DNA from: Bacteroidota bacterium
GTDB lineage: Bacteria > Bacteroidota > Bacteroidia > Chitinophagales > LD1
Direction: 5' to 3'
DNA length: 64,000 nt
NCBI GenBank assembly: GCA_947479455.1
Contig: CANJZE010000009.1
Location: 1-64,000 of the forward strand
Part shown: piece after piece, positions 1-9,961 of the stretch
How positions within the stretch are numbered: the first letter of the stretch is position 1
How the letters are laid out: the number at the start of each line of letters is the position of its first letter
Made by a program: the position numbers and the translations under genes
Notes under the pieces: generated by a model
Databases searched by the model: none
What the model was told of the DNA's origin: nothing
Seen by the model: the letters and a program-made list of their open reading frames with translations, nothing else

Positions 1-3000
1 AACGATTCAGGGATTCCTGCTTCAGGAATATTATCTCCCTTAACGATAGCTTCGTAAGTTTTTGCACGACCGATGATATCATCAGATTTAACGGTAAGCA
101 ATTCCTGAAGAATGTTTGCAGCACCGTATGCTTCGAGTGCCCAAACCTCCATTTCTCCAAAACGCTGACCCCCGAACTGTGCTTTACCTCCGAGTGGTTG
201 CTGTGTAATGAGCGAGTAAGGTCCGATAGAACGCGCGTGCATTTTATCATCAACCATGTGTATCAGTTTTATCATGTAAATGATACCCACTGTGGTTTCC
301 TGGTCAAAACGCTCACCTGTTTCACCATCATATAAGTAAGTAGAACCTAGTTCAGGTAAACCCGCTTTCTTGATGTACGATTGAATTTCATCCAATGATG
401 CACCGTCAAAAATTGGCGTTGCAAAACGAACACCCAACTTTTGTCCTGCCCAAGCCAAAACGGTTTCGTAAATCTGTCCAAGGTTCATACGCGAAGGTAC
501 TCCTAGTGGATTCAATACGATATCAACCGGAGTTCCATCCTCGAGGAACGGCATATCTTCTGAACGAACGATACGAGCCACAATACCTTTATTACCGTGA
601 CGGCCCGCCATCTTATCTCCTACTTTCAACTTACGCTTCTTAGCAATGTAAACCTTCGCCAGTTTCAATACACCTGCAGGTAATTCATCACCAATGCTGA
701 TGTTGAATTTCTCGCGTTTGTATTTACCCAACTCTTCGTTTGCACGCATGTTGTAGTTGTGCAACATAATTTTCACCAGCTTATTCGTGTCTTCGTCCTT
801 AGTCCAGTTATTACCATCGGTAACACTGAAATCTAAATCAGCCAACACACGTGAAGTGAACTTAGTTCCTTTGCTAATCAGTTCTTCTTTGTAGATGGTC
901 TGAATGCCGGTAGTTACTTTTCCGCTGAGGATACTCATCATTTTGTCAATAAGGAGCGACTTCATATCAGCCGTTTTCTTTTCGAAATCCTTATCGAGTT
1001 TTTCAATCAAGGTCTTCTCTTTCAATTTCGAAGTCTTATCCTTCTTAGCACGTTGGAAAAGGCGTTTTGAAATAACCATACCTTCAACAGATGGCGGAAC
1101 CTTCATAGAAGCATCCTTCACATCACCTGCTTTATCACCGAAGATTGCGCGAAGCAATTTCTCTTCCGGTGTTGGGTCAGTTTCTCCCTTCGGAGTAATT
1201 TTACCAATCAGGATATCACCTTCCTTAACACGTGCACCTACACGAATAATTCCGTTCTCGTCCAAATCTTTGGTGGCTTCTTCACTCACGTTCGGAATAT
1301 CCTGGGTTAATTCTTCTTCACCCAATTTGGTATCGCGCACTTCCATTTCAAATTCCTCTACGTGAATTGAAGTGAAAATATCATCACGAACTACTCTTTC
1401 AGAAATTACAATTGCATCCTCAAAGTTGTAACCCTTCCATGGCATAAACGCCACTTTTAAGTTAGCACCCAAAGCCAATTCACCGCCTTGTGTTGCAAAT
1501 CCTTCGCAAAGTGTATCGCCTTTTCTTACGCGCTGTCCTTTACGAACAACCGGTTTAAGGTTCACACAAGTGCTCTGATTCGTTTTCATGAACTTAGGCA
1601 AGTTGTAAGTTACCTTATCGTCTTTGAAAGAAACCAATTTCTCTTCTTCGGTTCTTTCATACTTAACTATAATTTGATTGGCATCTACATATTCTACCAC
1701 ACCTTCTCTTTCGGCATTGATAAGATTACGTGAGTCAACAGCCACCTTGCCTTCTAACCCTGTTCCTACAATAGGAGCCTGTGGTTTCAACAATGGCACT
1801 GCCTGACGCTGCATGTTCGAACCCATCAATGCACGGTTAGCATCATCATGCTCTAAGAACGGAATCAATGAAGCTGAAACTCCTACGATTTGATTCGGAG
1901 CCACATCCATATAATTCACTTCGGTAGGAGCAAGAATAGGGAAGTCGCCCTGATAACGCGATTTGATTTTATCTGTCTTGAAGTTTCCTTTCTCATCCAT
2001 CGCAATGTTCGATTGCGCAATTCTCACTGTATCTTCTTCTTCAGCGGTTAAAAAATCAACTTTGCCTTTCAGGTTCACTCTTCCGCCATCTACCTTACGG
2101 TAAGGCGTTTCAATGAATCCCATTTTGTTCACCTTAGCATGAACACAAAGCGTTGAAATCAAACCGATGTTCGGACCTTCCGGTGTTTCGATAGTGCAAA
2201 GACGACCGTAGTGCGAATAATGCACGTCACGAACCTCAAAGCCTGCGCGCTCACGCGAAAGACCACCGGGTCCTAAAGCTGATACACGTCTCTTATTGGT
2301 AATTTCGGCAAGAGGATTAGTCTGGTCAAGGAACTGAGAAAGTTGTGAAGTTCCGAAGAATGAATTGATAACCGAAGAAAGAGTTCTTGCGTTAATCAAA
2401 TCAACCGGAGTAAATACTTCATTATCGCGCACGTTCATACGCTCACGAATGGTTCTTGCCATACGAGCCAAACCAACACCAAACTGAGAATACAACTGCT
2501 CACCTACAGTGCGCACACGTCTGTTGCTCAAGTGGTCAATATCATCAATTTCCGCTTTCTGATTAGAAAGGTTCACGAGATATTTAACGATATGAATAAT
2601 GTCGGTTTTGGTAAGAACGCGCGTATCCATATCAATATCCAACTCGAGTTTTTTATTGATTTTGTAACGACCTACTTCTCCTAAATCGTAACGTTTATCG
2701 CTAAAGAATAATTTTTCAATAATTCCACGCGCTGTTTCTTCATCAGGTGGTTCAGAACCACGCAATTGTTTATAGATATGATTCAACGCCTCAATTTCTG
2801 AGTTTGAAGTATCTTTATTAAGGGTGTTGAAGATGATAGAGTAATCAGCTGTTTGAGAATCTTTATGAACAAAGATGCTCTTAACGCCAGAGTCCAGAAT
2901 CAAACTGATGTTTTCTTCGTCAACAATAGTATCGCGCTCGAGCAATACTTCGTTACGCTCAATAGAAACCACTTCACCGGTATCCTCATCCACAAAATCT

Positions 3001-3758
3001 TCCATCCATGTTTTAAGAACACGTGCGGCTAATTTTCTGCCCTTTGCTTTTTCGGCACTGCGTTTAGTAACTTCAATTTCATCGGCCAAATCAAACAAGG
3101 TCAAAATATCTTTATCGGTATCGTAACCTACGGCACGCAACAACATAGTAACCGGGAATTTCTTCTTACGGTCAATGTATGCATACATTACGTTATTGAT
3201 ATCGGTTGCAAACTCCATCCATGCTCCCTTGAAAGGAATAACGCGGGCAGAATAAATCTTCGTTCCGTTAGGGTGAAGCGACTGACCGAAGAACACTCCC
3301 GGGCTACGGTGCAATTGCGAAACAATTACGCGCTCAGCGCCATTAATAATGAAGGTTCCTTTCGGAGTCATGTAAGGAATATTGCCCAAGAACACATCTT
3401 GCACAACAGTATTAAAGTCAATGTGCTCAGGGTCGTTACACGAAAGTTTCAACTTTGCTTTCAAAGGAACGCAATAAGTTAAACCTCTTTCCACACATTC
3501 TTCCATAGAATAGCGTGGGGGGTCAACGAAATAATCAATGAACTCTAACTGGAAAATACTGCGCGTGTCCGAAATTGGAAAATTTTCCATGAATACACGG
3601 TGCAAGCCTTCTTTAACGCGGTTTTCAGGAGTGGTTTCTAACTGAACAAATTCTTTATAAGTTTCTAATTGAATGTCGAGCAAATCGGGTTGTTCGTCAG
3701 GAAGTTTAATTTTCCCGAAGTTAATTCTCTCAGCATTTTTTTTCAGAATTTCTGCCAT
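1..3758 (-). CDS. rpoB: DNA-directed RNA polymerase subunit beta, 3' end cut by window edge
   Basis: Catalytic beta subunit of RNA polymerase. Reading from ATG at 3758 (protein begins [20 protein letters not shown]) gives 1252 uninterrupted codons. Family hallmarks seen include the rifampicin-region stretch [16 protein letters not shown] followed by [14 protein letters not shown] and [12 protein letters not shown]. At the left edge the frame reads [17 protein letters not shown], which is close to the usual C-terminus, so only about 20 residues and any following rpoC are missing. A promoter lies at 3905-3935, leaving a leader of roughly 145 nt. Unusually, the gene upstream is a TonB receptor reading in the same direction and not rplL; the ribosomal genes rplJL that normally precede rpoB are absent. 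Product call is certain. Confidence 0.98.
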   Translation of the reverse strand, partial: MAEILKKNAERINFGKIKLPDEQPDLLDIQLETYKEFVQLETTPENRVKEGLHRVFMENFPISDTRSIFQLEFIDYFVDPPRYSMEECVERGLTYCVPLKAKLKLSCNDPEHIDFNTVVQDVFLGNIPYMTPKGTFIINGAERVIVSQLHRSPGVFFGQSLHPNGTKIYSARVIPFKGAWMEFATDINNVMYAYIDRKKKFPVTMLLRAVGYDTDKDILTLFDLADEIEVTKRSAEKAKGRKLAARVLKTWMEDFVDEDTGEVVSIERNEVLLERDTIVDEENISLILDSGVKSIFVHKDSQTADYSIIFNTLNKDTSNSEIEALNHIYKQLRGSEPPDEETARGIIEKLFFSDKRYDLGEVGRYKINKKLELDIDMDTRVLTKTDIIHIVKYLVNLSNQKAEIDDIDHLSNRRVRTVGEQLYSQFGVGLARMARTIRERMNVRDNEVFTPVDLINARTLSSVINSFFGTSQLSQFLDQTNPLAEITNKRRVSALGPGGLSRERAGFEVRDVHYSHYGRLCTIETPEGPNIGLISTLCVHAKVNKMGFIETPYRKVDGGRVNLKGKVDFLTAEEEDTVRIAQSNIAMDEKGNFKTDKIKSRYQGDFPILAPTEVNYMDVAPNQIVGVSASLIPFLEHDDANRALMGSNMQRQAVPLLKPQAPIVGTGLEGKVAVDSRNLINAEREGVVEYVDANQIIVKYERTEEEKLVSFKDDKVTYNLPKFMKTNQSTCVNLKPVVRKGQRVRKGDTLCEGFATQGGELALGANLKVAFMPWKGYNFEDAIVISERVVRDDIFTSIHVEEFEMEVRDTKLGEEELTQDIPNVSEEATKDLDENGIIRVGARVKEGDILIGKITPKGETDPTPEEKLLRAIFGDKAGDVKDASMKVPPSVEGMVISKRLFQRAKKDKTSKLKEKTLIEKLDKDFEKKTADMKSLLIDKMMSILSGKVTTGIQTIYKEELISKGTKFTSRVLADLDFSVTDGNNWTKDEDTNKLVKIMLHNYNMRANEELGKYKREKFNISIGDELPAGVLKLAKVYIAKKRKLKVGDKMAGRHGNKGIVARIVRSEDMPFLEDGTPVDIVLNPLGVPSRMNLGQIYETVLAWAGQKLGVRFATPIFDGASLDEIQSYIKKAGLPELGSTYLYDGETGERFDQETTVGIIYMIKLIHMVDDKMHARSIGPYSLITQQPLGGKAQFGGQRFGEMEVWALEAYGAANILQELLTVKSDDIIGRAKTYEAIVKGDNIPEAGIPES

Positions 3759-3904
3759 GTGTAGCTAGGTTTGATGTAGTTAACTAATCTCCAAAATATA
3801 CAATGAAAACACGAAGGTTTTTGTTTCTTAAAAAGGAACTAAAACCCTAATAATTTGAGCATTGTAATCGTAAAATTTTGGAACCGGTTTTGCAAAACGG
3901 AGTG

Positions 3905-3935
3905 CAAAGATAGTTTTCGAACTAAGACTTCCAAA
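3905..3935 (-). promoter_or_regulatory. Bacteroidota-type promoter for rpoB
   Basis: On the minus strand the -33 element TTTG (plus 3932-3935) is followed after exactly 19 bp by the -7 element TATCTTTG (plus 3905-3912). This matches the TTTG-N19-TAnnTTTG consensus of Bacteroidota primary sigma promoters. It sits about 147 nt before the rpoB start, in the only sizeable gap on that side. Confidence 0.75.
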
Positions 3936-4054
3936 TGTTTGGTGAGGTTTTTGAGAAAGGGATGAAACCACTCAATTACTTGCGATGGGTTTCTACAAAA
4001 TAGGTCCACTTAAACCGGATGAATCGATTTTAAGACTTAAACTTTCTTTCAAGT

Positions 4055-6439
4055 TTACATAGCCACCATTCTCTTTGCCGCATTCTGAGCGGATGTTGAA
4101 CTGTTTGAGCCCCCAAAATTAACTACCAACTGAACCGTATACGAGCGCGGCTTATCGGGTTTGGCAACACGAATTGCGTAGTTAGAGTTCATTACATTTT
4201 TAACGAGGAAGTTAAGCGAAACATTTCTGTTGATGTCGTATCCAGCTCGTAGGTCCCAAATAAAATCTCCTTTGTTGCGATTCTCTCTTCGAATACGATT
4301 GATATCTGGAATGAAGATTCCAAATACTTTATCAATCTGACCCATGTAGCTATAATATTGGAATGAAGTGCCAAAGTGAATTTTGTTGATGAAAATAAAA
4401 TCGAAATCAGCTTTGAACGTGTGCGGGTTTCTGTATCGCAGCATACCGGCAGTTACCGAATCCCAATCGTGATCAGATTTTGCGGTAGGCAACGAGAAGT
4501 GAGTGAATGCATCCAGTATAAAATTCCCAACTTTCGCGTTTCTTTTTGCTGCGCCATACATGGTATCGTTCAAATCTACTCCGTAGAAATAAGTATAGCC
4601 AAACATGGTGGTGAAATCAACGGGACCAATTTTGCCTTCGCCATAAGCCGAGAGTTCCCAGCCAAATATACGGGCGCGCGCCACGTTTTGCGATTGGAAA
4701 TAAAGGTGGGTGTTGTAGTTGGAATCCAACTCCACATTGAATTTAAATTCAATCATGTTTCTGAACTCAGTCCAAAAAACCACGGCATCTAAATAGCCTA
4801 GCCAGTTGCCAATTTTTAAACTGCGTTTGTAACCAAGTTCAGCAGTAAAACCACTTTCAGGATTGATATGTGCATTCGGTCTAATTTCAATTCCCGCTAA
4901 CTGATACACCACAAACCGCTCTCCAATGCTCGGCACTCGAAACGACTGGCCAAACGATGCGCGGATGTAATTATATTTTCTGATTTCGAAATTAAACCCG
5001 GCACGGAAAACGGGAATGGTGGGGGTGATTGCACTGTCAAGCCGCACAAATTCTTCGCGCACACCCGCGCTAAATGTTAGCCATTTGTAATTTACTTCGC
5101 CCTGCAAAAATCCGCCTCCAAAATCGGCTTTATGATGCCCTAGTGTTCCATCCTTTATTATCCAATGTTCGTTGTTAACACCGCAAAGAATACGACCGAT
5201 TTTTCCGAAGTCATGACGAAATTGATACTCGGCACGATATATCCAGAAATCAGTTTCTCCATCTATACTATTCTGTCGGTAAATTCTTCCGTAAATTTTG
5301 TGCTGATTATTCTTCTTGTCTACGTATCGAATTTTGGGGTCAATGTAAGCGTGAAAATACCGTTCGTTTAAAGTAACTCCCGAAGCAGCTAAATATGGAT
5401 GAGCGGCATCTAACCAATAAAACTGAAATCCGCTTTTGCGGTAAAGAAGATTGGCAGAAATTTCAAGTGTTAAGCGTTTCAGCTTGGCGGGTTGCCAACG
5501 AATTTTAGAACTGAAACGCGCAAAGTGGTCATACTCCGACTGCAAATGACTTTGGCTACCCTGCATCATGCCGCTGATAACAAAATCGACCGCACCGAAT
5601 TTTTGCTTGTGCAAAAAGCTTACGCCCATAGTGTTCGGGTTCTGAAAAACCTTTCCATCGCGTTTCCACCAGCGGAACGAATCAACGGGCGGCTTGTCCA
5701 TGCCCTCATAAAACACCGTGAACTTGGTAACGGGTGTATCGCGCGCATAAGCCGTGGTTACATTAATAACTCCGTTCAAAGCCGATGAACCGTACTGCAC
5801 CGATGAAGCACCCTTGTTCACCTCCATCTGCTCAATGTTTTCAACCGGAATAAAAGGCCATTCAATATCGCCACGGTCGGCTGTCATGAGCGGCATTTCA
5901 TCAATCACGAGCATTACACGGCTACCCGAACCATAGGCGTAACCGCTTCCTCCGCGAATACTCATTTGCCCGTCAAGCACCGTAACACCCGGAATTTTAG
6001 TAACCGCCTGTTGCAGGTTCGTAATGTTATTACTCTCGAGCATACGCGGCTTAATAACATCTACAGACTGCGTAGCTTTTTGTAATTTGATTCCCACTTT
6101 GTTTTCGCCCACCACAATGGTTTGCAATTCCACCGGGCCGCCACCCATAGTCTTGTTGAGTATTTTGAGTTCGCCATCCTTCACCGTAAAATTTTGTGTA
6201 TCGGCTTTCATGCCGAGGTAGCTGATAACGAGAATCACATCACCGGGAGTCGCCTTCAATTCATAGTTTCCCTGGGCATCGGTTACGGTGCCATTGCTGG
6301 GCAGCTGTACCACGTTAGCGCCTTCGAGCAACTCGCCTGTTTTACCGTCCTTAATAGTGCCACGAACGGTGGCAGTTTGAGCAAATGATATAGAAACGAA
6401 CGACAGAAATAATATAATAGAAAAAGAAAATTTACGCAT
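4055..6439 (-). CDS. TonB-dependent outer-membrane receptor with carboxypeptidase-regulatory-like N-terminal domain
   Basis: 794 aa. Start at 6439 (MRKFSFSIILFLSF) was chosen because it begins a classic signal peptide ending SFAQ; the frame stays open further upstream but that part runs into the divergent neighbour. Order: signal peptide 1-21; CarboxypepD_reg-like beta-sandwich about 23-105 (TATVRGTIKDGKTGELLEGA); plug domain about 120-230 with SIRGGSGYAYGSGSRVMLVIDEMP and NKGASSVQYGSSALNGVINV; then a 22-strand-type barrel to the C-terminus, which ends in an unusual Ser/Ala/Asn-rich tail. It should import a siderophore, vitamin or oligomer using the TonB system; substrate unknown. No SusD partner is adjacent, so a SusC-type glycan role is less likely. 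It lies directly upstream of rpoB in the same direction. Confidence 0.9.
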   Translation of the reverse strand: MRKFSFSIILFLSFVSISFAQTATVRGTIKDGKTGELLEGANVVQLPSNGTVTDAQGNYELKATPGDVILVISYLGMKADTQNFTVKDGELKILNKTMGGGPVELQTIVVGENKVGIKLQKATQSVDVIKPRMLESNNITNLQQAVTKIPGVTVLDGQMSIRGGSGYAYGSGSRVMLVIDEMPLMTADRGDIEWPFIPVENIEQMEVNKGASSVQYGSSALNGVINVTTAYARDTPVTKFTVFYEGMDKPPVDSFRWWKRDGKVFQNPNTMGVSFLHKQKFGAVDFVISGMMQGSQSHLQSEYDHFARFSSKIRWQPAKLKRLTLEISANLLYRKSGFQFYWLDAAHPYLAASGVTLNERYFHAYIDPKIRYVDKKNNQHKIYGRIYRQNSIDGETDFWIYRAEYQFRHDFGKIGRILCGVNNEHWIIKDGTLGHHKADFGGGFLQGEVNYKWLTFSAGVREEFVRLDSAITPTIPVFRAGFNFEIRKYNYIRASFGQSFRVPSIGERFVVYQLAGIEIRPNAHINPESGFTAELGYKRSLKIGNWLGYLDAVVFWTEFRNMIEFKFNVELDSNYNTHLYFQSQNVARARIFGWELSAYGEGKIGPVDFTTMFGYTYFYGVDLNDTMYGAAKRNAKVGNFILDAFTHFSLPTAKSDHDWDSVTAGMLRYRNPHTFKADFDFIFINKIHFGTSFQYYSYMGQIDKVFGIFIPDINRIRRENRNKGDFIWDLRAGYDINRNVSLNFLVKNVMNSNYAIRVAKPDKPRSYTVQLVVNFGGSNSSTSAQNAAKRMVAM

Positions 6440-6565
6440 GGGGTTACATTTGGTTCTCCAATGTGGACGCAATGTAAAAAAATATTTTGCGTAAAAAACG
6501 CAGTGTAAAACATGGTGTGGGCAGTCAAGAACAATAACGAAAACACTTATTACTTTCACTCCACG

Positions 6566-7213
6566 ATGGAACAAACACAAATTTTTCGTCAGCGGTTTCG
6601 TGAGGAGTTTATTACGAAGAACTATTCGGGCAAACTGCATTTTGTTTTCATTACGCTTTGGTGCGCGGCAGGTATTAGCGTTTGTGTTTTCAATATTCAT
6701 GCGCCTACATGGAAACAACTGCTCGTTATTCCGCTTACCTTTCTTTACACCAATCTGTTTGAATATTTCGGGCACCGCTATCCTATGCACCACCGTTACC
6801 AACCACTCAAGGCGGTTTTTAAACGCCATACTTTACAGCACCATCATTTCTTTACGAATGAAAACATGAACTGCGACAGCATCAACGATTTTAAAATCAT
6901 TCTCTTTCCGCCTGTGCTGCTCATTTTCTTTTCGTTGTTTTTCGTAGCGCCTGTTTTTGCGCTGGTCTATCATTTCTTTTCGCTCAATGCCGCTTTAATT
7001 TATGTGGCTACCACGCTGGCTTACTATCTCAATTACGAATGGCTTCACCTGGCTTACCATTTGCCCGAAACAAATTTCATTTACAAAATTCCGTTTTTGA
7101 AAACGCTTCGAATGCTGCACCATGAGCATCACAACCTCAAAGAAATGGACAAATACAATTTCAATATTTCGTATCCCGTTTTTGATTTTGTGTTTGGCAC
7201 GTTGCGCAAATAA
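6566..7213 (+). CDS. Fatty acid hydroxylase / sterol desaturase superfamily membrane protein
   Basis: 215 aa, or 233 aa if the in-frame ATG at 6512 is used; 6566 (MEQTQIFRQRF) is preferred because the extra N-terminus is low-complexity and crowds the divergent TonB gene. Four histidine clusters typical of the di-iron hydroxylase superfamily are present: HRYPMHHR, HTLQHHHFF, EWLHLAYHLPE and MLHHEHHNL. Two hydrophobic blocks (about 25-60 and 105-150) flank them, as expected for an integral membrane enzyme that hydroxylates or desaturates lipid chains. Substrate cannot be told; candidates include fatty acids, carotenoids or membrane amino lipids. Ends 109 bp before a convergent gene, with a strong palindrome between. 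Confidence 0.8.
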   Translation: MEQTQIFRQRFREEFITKNYSGKLHFVFITLWCAAGISVCVFNIHAPTWKQLLVIPLTFLYTNLFEYFGHRYPMHHRYQPLKAVFKRHTLQHHHFFTNENMNCDSINDFKIILFPPVLLIFFSLFFVAPVFALVYHFFSLNAALIYVATTLAYYLNYEWLHLAYHLPETNFIYKIPFLKTLRMLHHEHHNLKEMDKYNFNISYPVFDFVFGTLRK

Positions 7214-7266
7214 AAACCGCCACCGAATTACTTCAGCAGCGGCTAACTGAACTCAAAAAAAATGGG

Positions 7267-7320
7267 TTTGCCATCCTGAGCTTGTCGAAGGATGCGCTTC
7301 GACAAGCTCAGCACGACAAA
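7267..7320. repeat. Dispersed palindromic repeat, copy 1
   Basis: Near-perfect inverted repeat: arms 7267-7290 and 7297-7320 with a 6-nt loop, core CTGAGCTTGTCGAAG and its complement, with a few mismatches near the outer ends. It lies between two convergent genes, so as RNA it forms a hairpin at both 3' ends and may act as a bidirectional terminator. The same element recurs at 61133-61194 and 63640-63702, with a degenerate half copy near 24829. Confidence 0.85.
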
Positions 7321-7322
7321 TT

Positions 7323-9851
7323 TTAATTCACCACCACCATTTTCTTTGTAACCCTGCTTTTTCCATTCAAGAGCATGCTACACAAATAAATTCCCGATGA
7401 AAGCGCATTTGAATTTGCTGGCAGCGAATAATTTCCGGCTTCAAATTTTTGGTTGCACACAGTTTGCAACAGATGTCCGCTCAAATCATAAAATTCAATT
7501 TTTACCACCGCGGTTTTTTCAGTTTCAAACTTCACTGCAATTTCATTTCCCGATTTTATAATCGGAAAATCTTTGAGTGAGAAATTATTTTCCAGTGATG
7601 TTGCGGTAACAGCCGAAGGATCTTCGCCCGTAATTTCTCTACGCCAGATTCCTCTGCCATAACTCGAAGCCTCTAAAAACATTTTACCGTTAATGGCACT
7701 GCTATCCACTGCTTCAAGCCCCGTAATATCCATACCATTGGGCCAACCATTTACCCAACGTGTCCAGACATTTGTTCCCACAATAGTTCTAAAGACACCA
7801 AAGCGATAGGTGCCCACGAAAACTTCATTTGGATTGTAAGGATTATTCGCCAAACAATTAATGCGCATACCACGCGGAAGATTTCCGCTGATGTCAATCC
7901 AATCGGTAATACCTATATCGCTGTTCATATACACTTTGCCTGCTGAATCACCGGAAACAGTAAAGGCGTATGAGATGTCGTTGTTGAAATATGCAGTGGC
8001 TACACCGTATTGCTCTGTGTTATCAAAAGGCAAGTTGTGAGATATGTTATACCAAAAAGTATTGGTGCGGTCGCGGATATAAATTTTTTCGGTGCTGGCT
8101 GCGGGCATGCTCACCAAAATATTTTGCAAGTCGTCAGCCGTGTTTCTATTGCCTAAAGCATAATGCCAAATGTCATTGGTAAATTCATTTCCGGTATTTA
8201 CAGCCGACCAATTGTATAAACTATCGCGCTTGAAAAGTTGTTTGAAACCTTTTACATAAGCTCCGTTTTTGGCGGGTGAAGAACCCGAAGTGCCTCGTTC
8301 ATATTTTGGTAAGTACCAACCTGAAGGAGTTATACCGGGAACGCTTGTGCCGGTCCACGAATTTCCCCCATTGAAAGAATGAGCAAGCGATTGGTTGTAG
8401 TGTGTCATTACATCCTGCTCATAAGCCGGATTTATTCCGCACGAAAATCCATCGCCTCCAATATTCCATTTCCAAATCCATTTTCCTCCCGAAAACTTAT
8501 GCGTTACGGTTCCATTATCTTGCAAAGAGCCAATGATTGCCTGTGGGTAATAATCGCATAAGTCGTAACTGTAAAACTGCGATACCGGTAAATAATTTAG
8601 TGAGCTGTTCATAGTAGCTCCGTTATCGTACGACACAAACAATCCTCCATCGTTAGCATCGAGCAAACTACCATCGCTTTGCCAGGCAAAACCATGATGG
8701 TCATGATGCCCATCGGCACCTTGTCCTTCATAAAAATCAATTCCGTTTACGCTACGCGAAATATCACCGGCTCCAATAATTACCATATTGGCATCAGTTG
8801 GGTTTATAGTAATGCAGTTGTTGTAGTAGCCCTGATTCCAGTGAATGGAAAATGTATCTACCACTCCCAGATAATTAGTAATGTGGCAGCGGTTCCAGCT
8901 TCCCCCCCAATCAAGTGATTTGTAAATCTGCGTTTCATTTAACCCGGTGATAATACATGTGAAAAGAATATTTGGCGAAGAAGGTGCCACCGTTAAACAA
9001 GTATGTCCAAATCCAATTGGTGGAGAGCTGAGATAATTAAAATTGGTACCTGCATCGGTTGAAAGAAAAAAACCTCCGCCTATTCTGCACGCATAAACTG
9101 TATCGGGATGCTGCGGATTAAAAGCAAAGTCGGTAACATCGCCACTTAGTCTCGAATTCCACGTGTATCCCCCATCGGTTGAGCGAAATAAGCCACTTGA
9201 TGATGCGGCAAAAACAGTATCGGGATGTTCGGGGTTGAATAAAACCTTATGATAACATAATGGAACCGGATACGAGGTATTTGTTTGCTCCCAATGAAGT
9301 CCGCCATCGTAGGTTATAAATAGCCCAACACCGGCATTTGCCCCGGGCTCCCCGGTGCCGGCAATCATAGTATCCAAATGTCCGGGATAAATATCGAAAG
9401 CAGGAACATCGCCAATAGGTAAATCTCCTTGCAGCGATTCAGCAATAATTTGTCCGTTTATATTCTTCATATTCCACAAGCCACCGGTACCTGTACTTAC
9501 ACGAATACCCAGGTCTTCCGGATTTTGAGGGTTGAACGCTTGAACACAACGTGCCCGCCCGCAAAAATTTACATTGCTGGTTACAATCATCGTGTCGGGT
9601 CCAATAAACTCCCAACTGTTTACGGAGCGGTCATATTTATCGGTGGGCATTTGTTCCACCTGATGCAAAACAGAATAAAACTGAGGTGCCGAGAATTGAA
9701 AGTTTTCGTCAGGAAAACGCGCGTGACTTTCACCTTGTTCACCTCCTCCTTCATTTTCCGTTTCATCTCTCTCTGTCATTAAACCGTTTTTAAGAAAGTT
9801 GCTGCCCGCTGCTACTATAAAAAGCAGAAACAGGAATAGATACTTTTTCAT
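7323..9851 (-). CDS. Secreted beta-propeller (BNR/sortilin-like) protein with T9SS type A sorting domain
   Basis: 842 aa. Start at 9851 (MKKYLFLFLLFIVAAG) begins the signal peptide; an in-frame upstream codon would add 17 polar residues. Residues about 60-740 carry repeated propeller motifs such as SSGLFRSTDGGYTWNS, GGFFLSTDAGTNFN and YKSLDWGGSWNR, typical of VPS10/sialidase-like BNR blades. The last about 80 residues form a type A T9SS sorting domain (FYDLSGHLLQTV, SGIYLCSMLLNG, VTKKMVVVN). It should be exported by Sec, then across the outer membrane by T9SS and left on or released from the surface. A second protein of this class is encoded at 33828-36962. Enzymatic activity, if any, is not evident. 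Confidence 0.85.
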   Translation of the reverse strand: MKKYLFLFLLFIVAAGSNFLKNGLMTERDETENEGGGEQGESHARFPDENFQFSAPQFYSVLHQVEQMPTDKYDRSVNSWEFIGPDTMIVTSNVNFCGRARCVQAFNPQNPEDLGIRVSTGTGGLWNMKNINGQIIAESLQGDLPIGDVPAFDIYPGHLDTMIAGTGEPGANAGVGLFITYDGGLHWEQTNTSYPVPLCYHKVLFNPEHPDTVFAASSSGLFRSTDGGYTWNSRLSGDVTDFAFNPQHPDTVYACRIGGGFFLSTDAGTNFNYLSSPPIGFGHTCLTVAPSSPNILFTCIITGLNETQIYKSLDWGGSWNRCHITNYLGVVDTFSIHWNQGYYNNCITINPTDANMVIIGAGDISRSVNGIDFYEGQGADGHHDHHGFAWQSDGSLLDANDGGLFVSYDNGATMNSSLNYLPVSQFYSYDLCDYYPQAIIGSLQDNGTVTHKFSGGKWIWKWNIGGDGFSCGINPAYEQDVMTHYNQSLAHSFNGGNSWTGTSVPGITPSGWYLPKYERGTSGSSPAKNGAYVKGFKQLFKRDSLYNWSAVNTGNEFTNDIWHYALGNRNTADDLQNILVSMPAASTEKIYIRDRTNTFWYNISHNLPFDNTEQYGVATAYFNNDISYAFTVSGDSAGKVYMNSDIGITDWIDISGNLPRGMRINCLANNPYNPNEVFVGTYRFGVFRTIVGTNVWTRWVNGWPNGMDITGLEAVDSSAINGKMFLEASSYGRGIWRREITGEDPSAVTATSLENNFSLKDFPIIKSGNEIAVKFETEKTAVVKIEFYDLSGHLLQTVCNQKFEAGNYSLPANSNALSSGIYLCSMLLNGKSRVTKKMVVVN

Positions 9852-9961
9852 GGTTTTGAATTTAGTTGAAGCAAATGTGCTCTTGTTACCAACCGAACAC
9901 AAGGGAAAAAATTTGATTTTTTAGGTTTCGGAATCTGCCGCAGGGTTTTATCTTGCGAACA

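Noticed and set aside
904-1365. 153-codon plus-strand frame inside rpoB
   Set aside because: Antisense shadow of rpoB; serine-rich composition, no initiation signal, no domain.
4376-4792. 138-codon plus-strand frame inside the TonB receptor gene
   Set aside because: Antisense shadow of a clear receptor barrel.
6440-6829. N-terminal extension of the TonB receptor frame
   Set aside because: Precedes a perfect signal peptide start at 6439 and overlaps the divergent hydroxylase-family gene.
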